Shown: positions 37,015 to 45,489, numbered from the stretch's first letter. The stretch is DNA of 64,000 nt from Bacteroidota bacterium (GCA_030706405.1 JAUZOO010000002.1:191167-255166); one strand, 5' to 3'. Notes: a model not told the origin generated them from the sequence alone. Numbers and translations are program-made.

Positions 37015-38637
37015 TTATTTTAGCAATCTGTTAATTTCATTTATTATTACGTGCTCAGAACTTGGTCTTGGAGCAGCATAGTTAACAACTTCTCCATCTT
37101 TACCTATCAGAATATAGGTTGGATAACCTTTAACACGAAAGTTTTGGCTCAATATGTTAAATTCATCTTCATTCAATAAATAATTTTCTCCTTCAATTTT
37201 TTCATCGGTTATTACTTTTTGCCATGTTGCCCTTTCGGATTTTACACAAAAATTTATGAAAACAATATTTTTATTTTTGAGCTCTGCATGTAATGTTTTT
37301 GCAAATGGAATTTCCTGTTTGCATGGTTCACACCATGTTGCCCAGAAGTCAACATAAATTATTTTCCCGAAATGTTTCTTAAAGTATTTTTCGGTAATCG
37401 ATTTTGAATATTCAGCTGTTTGGTTTTGGATTCTTGTTTCCTTTTCTGATACCATAACCTGTTTTCTATTGGGCGATATGCTCTTCAAATAATTGAGGAT
37501 AGACTTATTTGAAAAGAAGTCATTATATAAGTTCCATTCCTTATCTGTCGGAGAAAAATCCTTTTCAAAATAATAATGCGCTATTTGTTGAGCTAAGACA
37601 AAGTCTCTTCCTATACCTTTGGGTAACTCTGAACAATGGTTAAGTATTGATTTCATTACAAATCTGTTCCTTAACTCATATTCCTGTATTATTTTATCCT
37701 TATTGGAATTAAACTTTTTGAATTCGGCAGATTGAAATACAGTTGTATCACCATTATATACACCTGCAATAAGTCTCAGTTCTTCTTCTGAAAAAAGATT
37801 AAAGGATTTGTAGAAGTTGATTCTATCGGCTGTAGAAGATGTTTTTGTTTTATCCATTACCTCTCCAATATTTGCAATATAATCAATGTATTCCCGAACC
37901 ATGTAACCATTGTTTGAGTTTATTGGATATTCCGCAAATATTTTTGAGTAAAAATCTTTTGGTAATGAATCTCTAGGAACAGGTTGTTTACCTCTATAAT
38001 CATAACGGATGTTTATCCAAGCCTTCGCAGTTTCATACCGGATATTATTTTGTAAGATTTCAACAGTAGAACTCTTAAGTGGATGGTTTACCTGATAAGA
38101 CTTAAGAAATGACAATTTTTTCCGCTCAAGATCTTTTAGTATTTCCACATATTCTGCAATTGTATAATTTTGATTGTGAGCCGAACGTGCTTTTTCTATT
38201 TCTGATTCTAATTGATTATAAAGTGCTGTTTTAAACGAAGCAAGTTCATCGTTAATTGAATTTTCCGAATTGTTGAATTCTAACTTATCGTTTTTTATAA
38301 GAACATCGTATGATTTTAGAGGTTCCGTATAAATATCATACCTTTTCTTTTGGATGTTTAAGCTTACACAACCATATACTTCGTGAATCGCATCAAATTT
38401 AATTTGAAAAGACCCTGCACTATCAATTGCAAACACTTCGTCCTTAGGAGAGCGGGTAACTGCATCAAAGTACGTTAGTCTGCCCGTCTTAAAATCAGAA
38501 GTATAGTTTTCAATCCAGCCTTTTATATTAACAGGCTTTGCGATAAATTCCTTGAATGCTATTTTTTGAGAAGAAGCTTGAAAAGAAACACTAAATGAGA
38601 TTATTAAAAGTAAAAATATTCTTAATGATTTTATCAT
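37015..38637 (-). CDS. TlpA-type thiol-disulfide oxidoreductase
   Basis: The 540-residue protein starts with a signal peptide (MIKSLRIFLLLIISFSVSFQ) and has a long N-terminal region (about 370 residues) of the kind seen in Bacteroidota TlpA proteins. A C-terminal thioredoxin-like domain carries the redox motif WCEPC in WATWCEPCKQE and the cis-Pro segment KGYPTYILIG. It probably acts on periplasmic cysteines. The frame is open to 38679, but ATG at 38637 gives a normal signal peptide. A repeat C copy lies just upstream. Confidence 0.85.
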   Translation of the reverse strand: MIKSLRIFLLLIISFSVSFQASSQKIAFKEFIAKPVNIKGWIENYTSDFKTGRLTYFDAVTRSPKDEVFAIDSAGSFQIKFDAIHEVYGCVSLNIQKKRYDIYTEPLKSYDVLIKNDKLEFNNSENSINDELASFKTALYNQLESEIEKARSAHNQNYTIAEYVEILKDLERKKLSFLKSYQVNHPLKSSTVEILQNNIRYETAKAWINIRYDYRGKQPVPRDSLPKDFYSKIFAEYPINSNNGYMVREYIDYIANIGEVMDKTKTSSTADRINFYKSFNLFSEEELRLIAGVYNGDTTVFQSAEFKKFNSNKDKIIQEYELRNRFVMKSILNHCSELPKGIGRDFVLAQQIAHYYFEKDFSPTDKEWNLYNDFFSNKSILNYLKSISPNRKQVMVSEKETRIQNQTAEYSKSITEKYFKKHFGKIIYVDFWATWCEPCKQEIPFAKTLHAELKNKNIVFINFCVKSERATWQKVITDEKIEGENYLLNEDEFNILSQNFRVKGYPTYILIGKDGEVVNYAAPRPSSEHVIINEINRLLK

Positions 38638-38709
38638 AGTTCTATTATAATGGAATGTACATTCTTTTAATTTGGCCATAACATTTTATCAATCGCAACT
38701 ACTTACGAT

Positions 38710-38739
38710 TAAATCTGCTTTAGTTATCAGCTATTTCTG
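38710..38739. repeat. Dispersed repeat C, partial copy
   Basis: AAATCTGCTTTAGTTATCAG and the following CTATTTCTG resemble repeat C at 36385 and 45197. This copy covers the stop codon (38720-38722) and last codons of the upstream gene of unknown function. Confidence 0.5.
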
Positions 38740-39958
38740 TATTGGGGTTTGTAATGTACTTTAGCATTAATTCCGAATCGAACCCGTTGGCATGTTTTGT
38801 AACAAGAGGTTTCATTTTCTCATATAAATCTAATAAGCATTGACACCCTGATGTTTTAAATATGCGTTGCACCTCGTCGTTTTTATCTAAATCGGCAGTC
38901 ATAAAAGTGCTTAACTTGTCGATGGCTAAGTATTTTTTATCTAATTTTTTCAAACCTGTGTTTTTTTCGAGTAGCTGCCCTTCGGGTGTACCGTTATTAG
39001 TAATAAACAGAAATGTGCGCAGAAGAATTATACCGTCTATAATATCGGCACGAAAATATCCTGCTTTAGTACCAAAAAATATGTATTCGATTAACAGGTT
39101 ATTGTTATTATCGTAGGTGTATTTGGGTTTTGCTAGTGAACAAAACATGTTAAATTGAATTATACCCTGCCAAAAACAATCGATACGCTCTAATAAACGA
39201 TTGATTGCGTGCAATTGTATGTAAACTTTTAAAGGAATTTCGGAAAAAGGACCTTTAAATCCTAAAACAGAGGGTTTAATACTTACCCACTCGGCACCGG
39301 TATACGGTAAAGCCCAGCCAACACGAATAGCGGGACGAGAGATATCATCTACCCGCACGTTTATAGTTTCCGGAATTAACGAATAAGCATGTATAATGTT
39401 TTCGGTTTCGGCAGGAAGGGCTTTGGGTAGAACAATATCGTGTTTGAACCAATAAAGTGTTTTACGTAAATCGTTATAGCCAAAGTTGTATGAGTTCAAA
39501 ATATTGTACAATAGCGTTTTAGCCTCTCTGTTTTTAGAGGTGTAGCTTACAAATTGAGCCAATGCTGCTTTAACCTTATGAGCATTGTTAAATGATGTTT
39601 CGGAAATTCGAGCTTGTAAAATTATTATGGTGAATAGTACGGTGTAAAAGTCGTTTAACGATATTTCGAGGTTAACAGGCGGTAACGAAATGATTTCCTG
39701 TTTAATTAAGTTGGGCAGTATAACTTTGGTATCCTTTAATAATTTAGAAGGAATGTTGTTATTATAGGCTGCTATTATTTTAAAAGGTGCGCTTCGGCAC
39801 AGGTAAGCATCGTCTAAAACGCTTTGAGGTATTAAAGGGTAAATATTAGTACCGCATACACTGTCGATAATAAGTTTCATTTTACGGAAGAAATTGGCAC
39901 GGTACTGTGCTGCTAAATGTCTTTGGGCTTGCGTGTTGGGTTTTTTCTTTCGTTCCAT
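38720..39958 (-). CDS. Protein of unknown function, cytoplasmic
   Basis: The 412-residue protein has no signal peptide, no membrane segment and no motif I recognise. It begins with a basic stretch (MERKKKPNTQAQRHLAAQYR) and contains QLHAINRLLERIDCFWQ and GTKAGYFRADIIDG; predicted structure is mixed helix and strand. Its 3' end lies in a repeat C copy, and two other repeat C copies might be remnants of related 3' ends. It stands alone. Confidence 0.5.
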   Translation of the reverse strand: MERKKKPNTQAQRHLAAQYRANFFRKMKLIIDSVCGTNIYPLIPQSVLDDAYLCRSAPFKIIAAYNNNIPSKLLKDTKVILPNLIKQEIISLPPVNLEISLNDFYTVLFTIIILQARISETSFNNAHKVKAALAQFVSYTSKNREAKTLLYNILNSYNFGYNDLRKTLYWFKHDIVLPKALPAETENIIHAYSLIPETINVRVDDISRPAIRVGWALPYTGAEWVSIKPSVLGFKGPFSEIPLKVYIQLHAINRLLERIDCFWQGIIQFNMFCSLAKPKYTYDNNNNLLIEYIFFGTKAGYFRADIIDGIILLRTFLFITNNGTPEGQLLEKNTGLKKLDKKYLAIDKLSTFMTADLDKNDEVQRIFKTSGCQCLLDLYEKMKPLVTKHANGFDSELMLKYITNPNTEIADN

Positions 39959-40034
39959 TGCCTGTCAACTTTTGTTTTGTTAATTGAATAGATGAATGTT
40001 ATAAGAGTTTTCTTTAATATGCTTAACCTTTACT

Positions 40035-40155
40035 AGCGGCATTTAGTTTCGCTGAAACCCCTTCGTTAAGTTACAATGCCGCTTGTACATTTAAAAGTTT
40101 GTATTTTTAGTTATTCATAATACCTCCGGATTGCAAATTCAGCTTAGCGAGGAAC
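40035..40155. repeat. Dispersed intergenic repeat B, copy 1
   Basis: Two conserved blocks are shared with 43150-43287: an imperfect hairpin bounded by GCGGCATT and AATGCCGC (40035-40089), and a block with ATAATACCTCCGGATT followed by GCAAATTCAGCTTAGCG and GGAAC (40117-40155). It ends 6 bases past the stop of the transglutaminase-like gene. Confidence 0.75.
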
Positions 40156-40160
40156 CCGCT

Positions 40161-41423
40161 TTATTCAGGCTTTATCCAAAATTGTTTAGAGTCATTTGTA
40201 TAATAAATATGATTTTGAGGTTTGATATTTTCGGATTTATACTCAACGGAAGTTAAATGAATATAAGCCCTTTCGTTTTGATCTGATTTAGTTAACATTA
40301 ATGGCTCATTAGACTTGGAATCATGATTCTTACTATTTAACGATTCATATGCTGCACAACTATTTAAAGGGATCTCAAATTGAAATAAATTTTTTGCCAT
40401 ATAGTTGTGTAAATAATTATTACCATCATTAGGATTTCCATTCCAATTAATAGATGGTGATGCTTTAACAGGTAATCCACTGATTAAACGTTCCCTTACT
40501 TCCTCAATGCTTAGCAAGTTACCTTTTTCATCTTTTACCCATGTATCAAAAGTAGGATCCATCCAAATCCACTTGTTCAGCTTTTTTGAAAAAACACAAT
40601 TTATGACATGGCAATCCGGGTCATCTTTTTTCTTTGGCAAACAAGTTACAAAATGAGACTTAAATCCCATAGCTAAATATACCTCATTCAGTATAGTTGC
40701 CAGCATACGGCAATTAACACCTCTCTTTTCTTTTGCACACAGTTGTATAATAGCATCTGCATGTGTATCGGTTGGGTTCTGCGAATGACCATCATGTCTG
40801 ACAGTTTTATGAACCCACTCCATCAAATTTATCATCCTCGAAATTTCATCACCTTTTCCTGCGACTGAATCCAATTTATATTTTCTGCGAAGATTTTTAA
40901 GTTCTATATCGGCATTCGATTGGTATGTATATTTAGGCAAAACTATAGATTCATTATGGTAAGTTGGGTAACGTTTCAAAGTTTCTTCATAATCAACAAC
41001 TTTCTTAAGTTGCTTAATAATAGTAAGATATTTTTCATTACCACGAATATTATTCAAATCACTATCCTTGAGTGCCGAATAGTAATCGGAGTAACCACAA
41101 TCTACTGCTTTCTGCAAATACTTTATCGCTGAATCATTTTGCTTAAGCAATGAATATCCACAAGATAATTTGTAAAAAAAGAACGGGATATTCTCAGCGT
41201 ATTTAGCTTTTTGTGAGCCTTCTAAATCTAAAAAAGATGCATAAAAGTCATTCATAAGAGCAATAGCTTGCTTAAAATCCTTTTTTCCCCATAGCTTTTG
41301 TATTTCTATATTCTTTTGAGAAGCAATAGAATCAAATGCAGCTGCGCTTTGATTATTATTACTTTTTGACATCTTACAACTCGTACAAAAAAGTACAATT
41401 AATCCTAATATAATTATTTTCAC
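40161..41423 (-). CDS. Lipoprotein with transglutaminase-like domain
   Basis: The 420-residue protein has an SPII signal (MKIIILGLIVLFCTSC). A tetratricopeptide-like helical region follows (about 50-120, SGYSLLKQNDSAIKYLQKAVDCGY), then a transglutaminase-like domain with candidate Cys in GVNCRMLAT, His in CHVINCVF and Asp in WIWMDPTFD. Such domains in envelope lipoproteins are often proteases or peptidoglycan/peptide-acting enzymes; the substrate here is unknown. The frame is open to a TTG at 41447, but GTG at 41423 gives a proper signal peptide. Repeat B copy 1 lies just past its 3' end. Confidence 0.75.
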   Translation of the reverse strand: MKIIILGLIVLFCTSCKMSKSNNNQSAAAFDSIASQKNIEIQKLWGKKDFKQAIALMNDFYASFLDLEGSQKAKYAENIPFFFYKLSCGYSLLKQNDSAIKYLQKAVDCGYSDYYSALKDSDLNNIRGNEKYLTIIKQLKKVVDYEETLKRYPTYHNESIVLPKYTYQSNADIELKNLRRKYKLDSVAGKGDEISRMINLMEWVHKTVRHDGHSQNPTDTHADAIIQLCAKEKRGVNCRMLATILNEVYLAMGFKSHFVTCLPKKKDDPDCHVINCVFSKKLNKWIWMDPTFDTWVKDEKGNLLSIEEVRERLISGLPVKASPSINWNGNPNDGNNYLHNYMAKNLFQFEIPLNSCAAYESLNSKNHDSKSNEPLMLTKSDQNERAYIHLTSVEYKSENIKPQNHIYYTNDSKQFWIKPE

Positions 41424-41564
41424 ATGCAACTGTTTTAATATTACCAATGTTATTAATAGTCAAATTTTAATATTGCGAATATCTTGTAATTAATTTGTTT
41501 TTGTTTTGTAATCACAACCCAAGGGAGTAATTAACCGCTGTATACAAGAAGCACACGTACAGTA

Positions 41565-41605
41565 GTGAGAGGTACTCCGGTAGTCTTTAGGCTACCGGCC
41601 ATCTA
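41565..41605. repeat. Dispersed intergenic repeat A, copy 2
   Basis: Matches 32466-32506 at 40 of 41 positions, including the CCGGTAG/CTACCGG palindrome. It lies between the genes ending at 41630 and starting at 41423. Confidence 0.8.
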
Positions 41606-41629
41606 ATAATTCGATTGACGGTAGTAATT

Positions 41630-42592
41630 TTATCTCGTTTCTGGTTGCACTCCTAGCATTGAAAACAATCCATTATCTTTAAGAAACTTACTAAGGTTAT
41701 CCGGTTGTTTAAAGTCATTATTTTTTAAAAGGTCATAATAATCTGAAATTATTTTTGAAGACTTCCTTGCATCCTTTCGTTCTATTATTTTTTCATACAA
41801 CTTTTTCAATTCCGGCAATAATTTTTCATTGTCTAAATCAAAAGTCCTCGAATTATCCATTCCAGTTAGGAAGGTTGATAAGTAAGAAATATAATAGCTT
41901 TCCGATTCTCCATTCAAAAAGAAATCTGGATATTTGATATTAAAATCCTCCCATGTGGTAACACGGTCGTATAACTCTTCAAAACTTATCAATAATCCTG
42001 CATCTTCTGAATACCCCTGTTTCATTTCCTTGCTCCTAATCTTTAAGAAAACGTCCAATGCAGGTGAAACTTTACCTTTAAATAAATTATAAAAATAATC
42101 ATACTTTACATCAACATAATAAGTTCCTTCAGACATCAATAAGGTTAATCCGCAAACATCTAAGCATTTTTTAAAATCTTTTGTCTCCGAATCATTGATG
42201 TCCTTTTCAATCTTTTTTAAAACACCAGAATATTTTGTTTCAAGCGATTCTGTGAACGGATTTGCTGAATTATAAAACAAGTTAACAAATAAGATATACA
42301 CAGAATCCTTATTTGATTCATCTAAAGAACTTATGCACCGTTTAATAATATTTTCCGCAATTGGAATAGAAACAATGCCTAAATCCTTATAGCTAGATAT
42401 CTGTTTTCGAATGTTTTTAAAATCACAGCCTTGTTGATCTGGTTTGCTTTTACTTTCTTTGATTTTGTTCTGTATGTATTCATAATTCAATCCTTTGCCA
42501 GCCAAAGAATCCAAATTACCGACGGAACTTTTATTTGCACTCTTGCATGAAACAAGTACAAAAAGAAAAACTATATATTTTAACTTTTCCAA
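41630..42592 (-). CDS. Lipoprotein of unknown function
   Basis: The 320-residue protein has an SPII signal (LKYIVFLFVLVSC) and a largely helical, Lys/Ser-rich mature part without a domain I recognise. It has three internal cysteines. The preceding gene at 42647 ends 54 bases upstream on the same strand. Confidence 0.55.
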   Translation of the reverse strand: MEKLKYIVFLFVLVSCKSANKSSVGNLDSLAGKGLNYEYIQNKIKESKSKPDQQGCDFKNIRKQISSYKDLGIVSIPIAENIIKRCISSLDESNKDSVYILFVNLFYNSANPFTESLETKYSGVLKKIEKDINDSETKDFKKCLDVCGLTLLMSEGTYYVDVKYDYFYNLFKGKVSPALDVFLKIRSKEMKQGYSEDAGLLISFEELYDRVTTWEDFNIKYPDFFLNGESESYYISYLSTFLTGMDNSRTFDLDNEKLLPELKKLYEKIIERKDARKSSKIISDYYDLLKNNDFKQPDNLSKFLKDNGLFSMLGVQPETR

Positions 42593-42646
42593 TTTATCTA
42601 TATGTTTTTATATTTCTTTACAATAACTGTGTTGGTGGTTTGTTGT

Positions 42647-43045
42647 TTATTCAGTTTCAAGTATCTGCTTAATTTTTTTCAAGTCATTTTCTACCAATTT
42701 TGCATCTTGATTAAACTCTTCTTCTGTTCTATTCGGCATCCAAAACAATGTAAAAACTAATTCACTACCTTTTCCGTTTGCAATTACTCTTATAGGATTG
42801 TTTACCGTTGAACCGTCTGGAAGTGTAACCAAATGGTCTATAACTCCGAACTCATTTTTAGGAACAAATTCTATTTTGAGATTTCCCATATTTGTTTCAG
42901 CAAACCAAATCTCCTCAGTTTCTTTGTTCATAGAATTAATAAATTCCACCCACACAGGGAAGTTTTCGGGATTTGAAGCGAATTGATATACTTTGTCCGC
43001 AGGTTTATTTATTGAAACGCTGATATTCTTTACAGGATATGTCAT
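42647..43045 (-). CDS. SRPBCC family protein
   Basis: The 132-residue protein has the START/Bet v1-type opening (VSINKPADKVYQFASNPENFPVWVEF) and a C-terminal helix (NDLKKIKQILE). The ligand is unknown. Single gene in the accessory stretch, similar in style to the AHSA1-type gene at 24272 but not closely alike. Confidence 0.8.
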   Translation of the reverse strand: MTYPVKNISVSINKPADKVYQFASNPENFPVWVEFINSMNKETEEIWFAETNMGNLKIEFVPKNEFGVIDHLVTLPDGSTVNNPIRVIANGKGSELVFTLFWMPNRTEEEFNQDAKLVENDLKKIKQILETE

Positions 43046-43149
43046 ATCGGTTGTTTTTGTCTGTTTACTTGAATCACGGCAAGCAGTTTAAAATTAAAGC
43101 TATTATCACAAAAATTGATATAATTAAAATGTGAGAGGCGCCTTTGCTA

Positions 43150-43287
43150 AGCGGCATTTAGCTTCACTGAAATCACTTCGTTAAGTTGCAATGCCGCTTG
43201 TACAATTAAATTTGTAATCATAATACCTCCGGATTATAAATCCTTTAATGTTCCAAGCAGAATTGCAAATTCAGCTTAGCGGGGAAC
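43150..43287. repeat. Dispersed intergenic repeat B, copy 2
   Basis: Same blocks as 40035-40155: a hairpin bounded by GCGGCATT/AATGCCGC (43151-43198), ATAATACCTCCGGATT (43220-43235) and TTGCAAATTCAGCTTAGCG with GGAAC (43263-43287). This copy carries about 28 extra bases between the last two blocks. It includes the stop codon and last three codons of the VOC gene. Confidence 0.75.
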
Positions 43288-43704
43288 ATTAAACATCCAA
43301 CGAATTCCAAATCTGTCAAGGCAAACTCCCCAATAACCCCAAAACTCATCATGAGGTGCTACACATTCTGTTCCACCTTGAGATAGCGCGTTGTATATTC
43401 TGTCTGCTTCTTCTTTTGAGTCTGGCTCTAAACTAATAGTTGTGTTATTTCCGATTTTTAATTTGTGTCCCATACTTTCAAGCATGTCTGTTCCCATTAT
43501 GATTGTACCGCCTAAAATCGGTAGTGCAACATGCATCACCATTTTTTTCTCAGCGTCTGATAGCTGAGCCATTCCTTCTTGTTGTGGAATATCGCCCATT
43601 CGCATAATAGGAGCTGACCACTCTGTTTTGAAAACTGATTTGTAAAGGTTAAATGCTTCTTCTGCATTCCCCTGAAAATTTAAGTAGATGTTTGTTTTTG
43701 CCAT
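43276..43704 (-). CDS. VOC family protein, PhnB-like
   Basis: The 142-residue protein fits the PhnB/3-demethylubiquinone-methyltransferase-like VOC subgroup: YLNFQGNAEEAFNLYKSVF at the start, MHVALPILGGTIIMGTD in the middle, and FWGYWGVCLDRFGIRWMFN at the end. The enzymatic activity of the subgroup is mostly unknown. The last codons (N-V-P-R-stop) fall inside repeat B, so the repeat may have supplied the present C-terminus. Confidence 0.87.
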   Translation of the reverse strand: MAKTNIYLNFQGNAEEAFNLYKSVFKTEWSAPIMRMGDIPQQEGMAQLSDAEKKMVMHVALPILGGTIIMGTDMLESMGHKLKIGNNTTISLEPDSKEEADRIYNALSQGGTECVAPHDEFWGYWGVCLDRFGIRWMFNVPR

Positions 43705-43944
43705 GGTATTGATTTTTTTGTTATTATAATTGGTTTAAATGTAATTTTCTTTTGACAATGACCGTTAATGGCGACGGTATATTTTCGGGTGGCGTTAGGA
43801 ATCCAACTTCGTCAATTGCAATCTTTAATGAAGAACATCTTGGACATAGAGGTTATCAATCCATGCTATCATATTACCAGAAAGTTGCCCCACATTGTAA
43901 TACTGATGGGGCAGTCTACTCGATTAGTTGCATGTTTTTTATCC

Positions 43945-44244
43945 TTATAAAAACTTAGTCCAATGTTTAGGAATATTGTTTCCATATTTAATGATGCCAA
44001 GTTCAGATAATCTATATTCGATGTTAATTTTTGCTACATTAAAATAATCAGCTAATTCAGAAATAGTCAACAAAAAAGCACGTTGGTTATCATATTGATT
44101 GTCTATAAAAATTGTCCCTTTGTTTCTAATTCCATTTTTTTGCTGAATAGCTAATAAAGAATACCAAATAGTATTTTCTGGCATTAATAATGATGCCGAA
44201 AATTGATTTGCTTGCCACTCAACCCAATGTTTATCCGTTGTCAA
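43945..44244 (-). CDS. C-terminal part of an ImmA/IrrE-type metallopeptidase (split gene)
   Basis: The 99-residue ORF starts with TTG at 44244 and opens with HWVEWQANQFSASLLMP. This is the segment that in ImmA/IrrE proteins holds the third zinc ligand (Glu) about 35 residues after HExxH. The HEVGH itself is on the upstream ORF (44241-45116), which it overlaps by TTGA. The rest (TISELADYFNVAKINIEYRLSELG) is a small helical domain as in full-length family members. It is expressed either by translational coupling or frameshift, or is the broken end of a pseudogene. Confidence 0.75.
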   Translation of the reverse strand: MTTDKHWVEWQANQFSASLLMPENTIWYSLLAIQQKNGIRNKGTIFIDNQYDNQRAFLLTISELADYFNVAKINIEYRLSELGIIKYGNNIPKHWTKFL

Positions 44245-45116
44245 TTAAGAAAATTTATTTCAGGGTCATTGTAAATATGATTAGTCTGTTGATTAATTTT
44301 TAATGCATTGTGCAGTTTAAAATGTCCAACTTCATGAGCAAAAACAAATGGGAAACATGGTGTTTCTATGATAGTGTTGTTAATTGCAATTTCTTTGTTT
44401 TTAGGATTGAAATATCCGAAAATCTTATCTTTTTGTGGACTAATTTGATTATTGGTAACTGTTTTAATTTTATAATTATCAAAGATGAATTCTTCAATTA
44501 ATTTAACCGGAGTTGGTCTATAACAACTAATTATTTGATTATCGACTTCATTTAAGAAATTGGTTGTAATTTCCTCAATTTGTTTTTTGGACAAGAATGC
44601 TAATCCTTCAATTTTTCCCTCAAATATTTTAACAATCAAGTCTGTTATAAGAACGTTTATATCCTTGGATACTTGATTGTCAATATTAGTTCGGTGTAAA
44701 ATAAAGTTACAATCTTCGTTTTTTAATTGTATAAGTGTAATTCCTTTTGAGTTTGCAAAATTGAAAGCCCCTTCTTGAAAAACACTATCAGTAACAAAAA
44801 TTCCTTTACCATTCAAGTCTGCAACCTGATTGACTTTAGTATAAAACTCTTCTACATCATTAACTGGAACACTGTGATTATAACTTTTACATTCAATCAA
44901 TGTTAAGTAACTGTATTTAGATGCTCCTGGAAATTTGGTCTCAATTGAAATATCAAAGGTTATATCTTTCATTCTATCCTTTGAATAATAGGCTTTCTTG
45001 TGAAAGATTTCGCAACTTTCAGGAATAAAGCCTAATTCTCCTTTCGCTAATCTATCCTTAATTACCTCATATACTTTGACTTCAAATGTATCACCTTTTA
45101 AAACTGTATTCATCAA
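44241..45116 (-). CDS. Mrr-like nuclease domain fused to ImmA/IrrE metallopeptidase (N-terminal part of split gene)
   Basis: The 291-residue ORF has two domains. Residues 1-130 resemble a PD-(D/E)xK restriction-endonuclease fold of the Mrr type, with Asp55 in DITFDISIE and Glu75-x-Lys77 in LIECKSYN. The C-terminal part is an ImmA/IrrE-type zinc peptidase with His261/Glu262/His265 in FAHEVGHFKLHN. The ORF stops 26 residues after that motif, before the third zinc ligand, which is found at the start of the next ORF. ImmA/IrrE peptidases usually cleave a repressor to release a stress or mobile-element response; the nuclease domain suggests a DNA-targeting role. A defence role is inference. Confidence 0.75.
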   Translation of the reverse strand: MMNTVLKGDTFEVKVYEVIKDRLAKGELGFIPESCEIFHKKAYYSKDRMKDITFDISIETKFPGASKYSYLTLIECKSYNHSVPVNDVEEFYTKVNQVADLNGKGIFVTDSVFQEGAFNFANSKGITLIQLKNEDCNFILHRTNIDNQVSKDINVLITDLIVKIFEGKIEGLAFLSKKQIEEITTNFLNEVDNQIISCYRPTPVKLIEEFIFDNYKIKTVTNNQISPQKDKIFGYFNPKNKEIAINNTIIETPCFPFVFAHEVGHFKLHNALKINQQTNHIYNDPEINFLN

Positions 45117-45196
45117 TCATTTAAAATTATTTCTAATTGTGCGCGGATTTGAAAATTGCAACTAACATTTCAATACTCGCAACCGGTTGCGAGTAT

Positions 45197-45264
45197 ATCA
45201 GCTTTAGTTATAGCTATATTGTTTTCTAGATTCATTTTACTTTGTTCTCGTTTTGTAATTGCCC
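45197..45264. repeat. Dispersed repeat C, copy 2
   Basis: The first 30 bases are identical to 36385-36414. It is followed on its left side by a perfect 24-base palindrome made of ATACTCGCAACC and its complement (45172-45195). It lies upstream of the nuclease-peptidase gene. Confidence 0.75.
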
Positions 45265-45361
45265 CAACATCTAAAAATTCCACCTCTTGCAATCATCCGC
45301 GAAACAGCTATTTGCATAAACCGATAGCCATTTACTTTAAGCGTTAAATGTAAAAATTTCC

Positions 45362-45418
45362 GGTTAAACAAGATGGATGTTGTTTAACTTTATTTAGAAT
45401 ATTTGTATGTTGTTTAAC
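45362..45418. promoter_or_regulatory. Cluster of three TTGTTTAAC boxes
   Basis: GTTAAACAA (45363-45371, reverse orientation), TTGTTTAAC (45380-45388) and TTGTTTAAC (45410-45418) lie within 56 bases. The last is within the palindrome ATGTTGTTTAACAT. They sit between the divergent nuclease-peptidase gene and the 21-bp repeat array and look like operator sites; no regulator is known. Confidence 0.4.
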
Positions 45419-45489
45419 ATTACCAATAACCCGGTTTGGTTTGTACGTAAAACAAAAGCCCCAATAGGCGAGGCATTTAATGGTAGCGT

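Noticed and set aside
43752-43958. Short plus-strand ORFs between the VOC and peptidase genes
   Set aside because: Two overlapping frames of 60-68 codons, neither with a motif nor a promoter; likely intergenic.
26163-45116. Chromosomal integron cassette array
   Set aside because: Single-gene units with 3' hairpins suggested it, but no integrase gene is present and the repeats lack convincing paired attC core sites (RYYYAAC/GTTRRRY). Kept only as a testable idea under repeat B.
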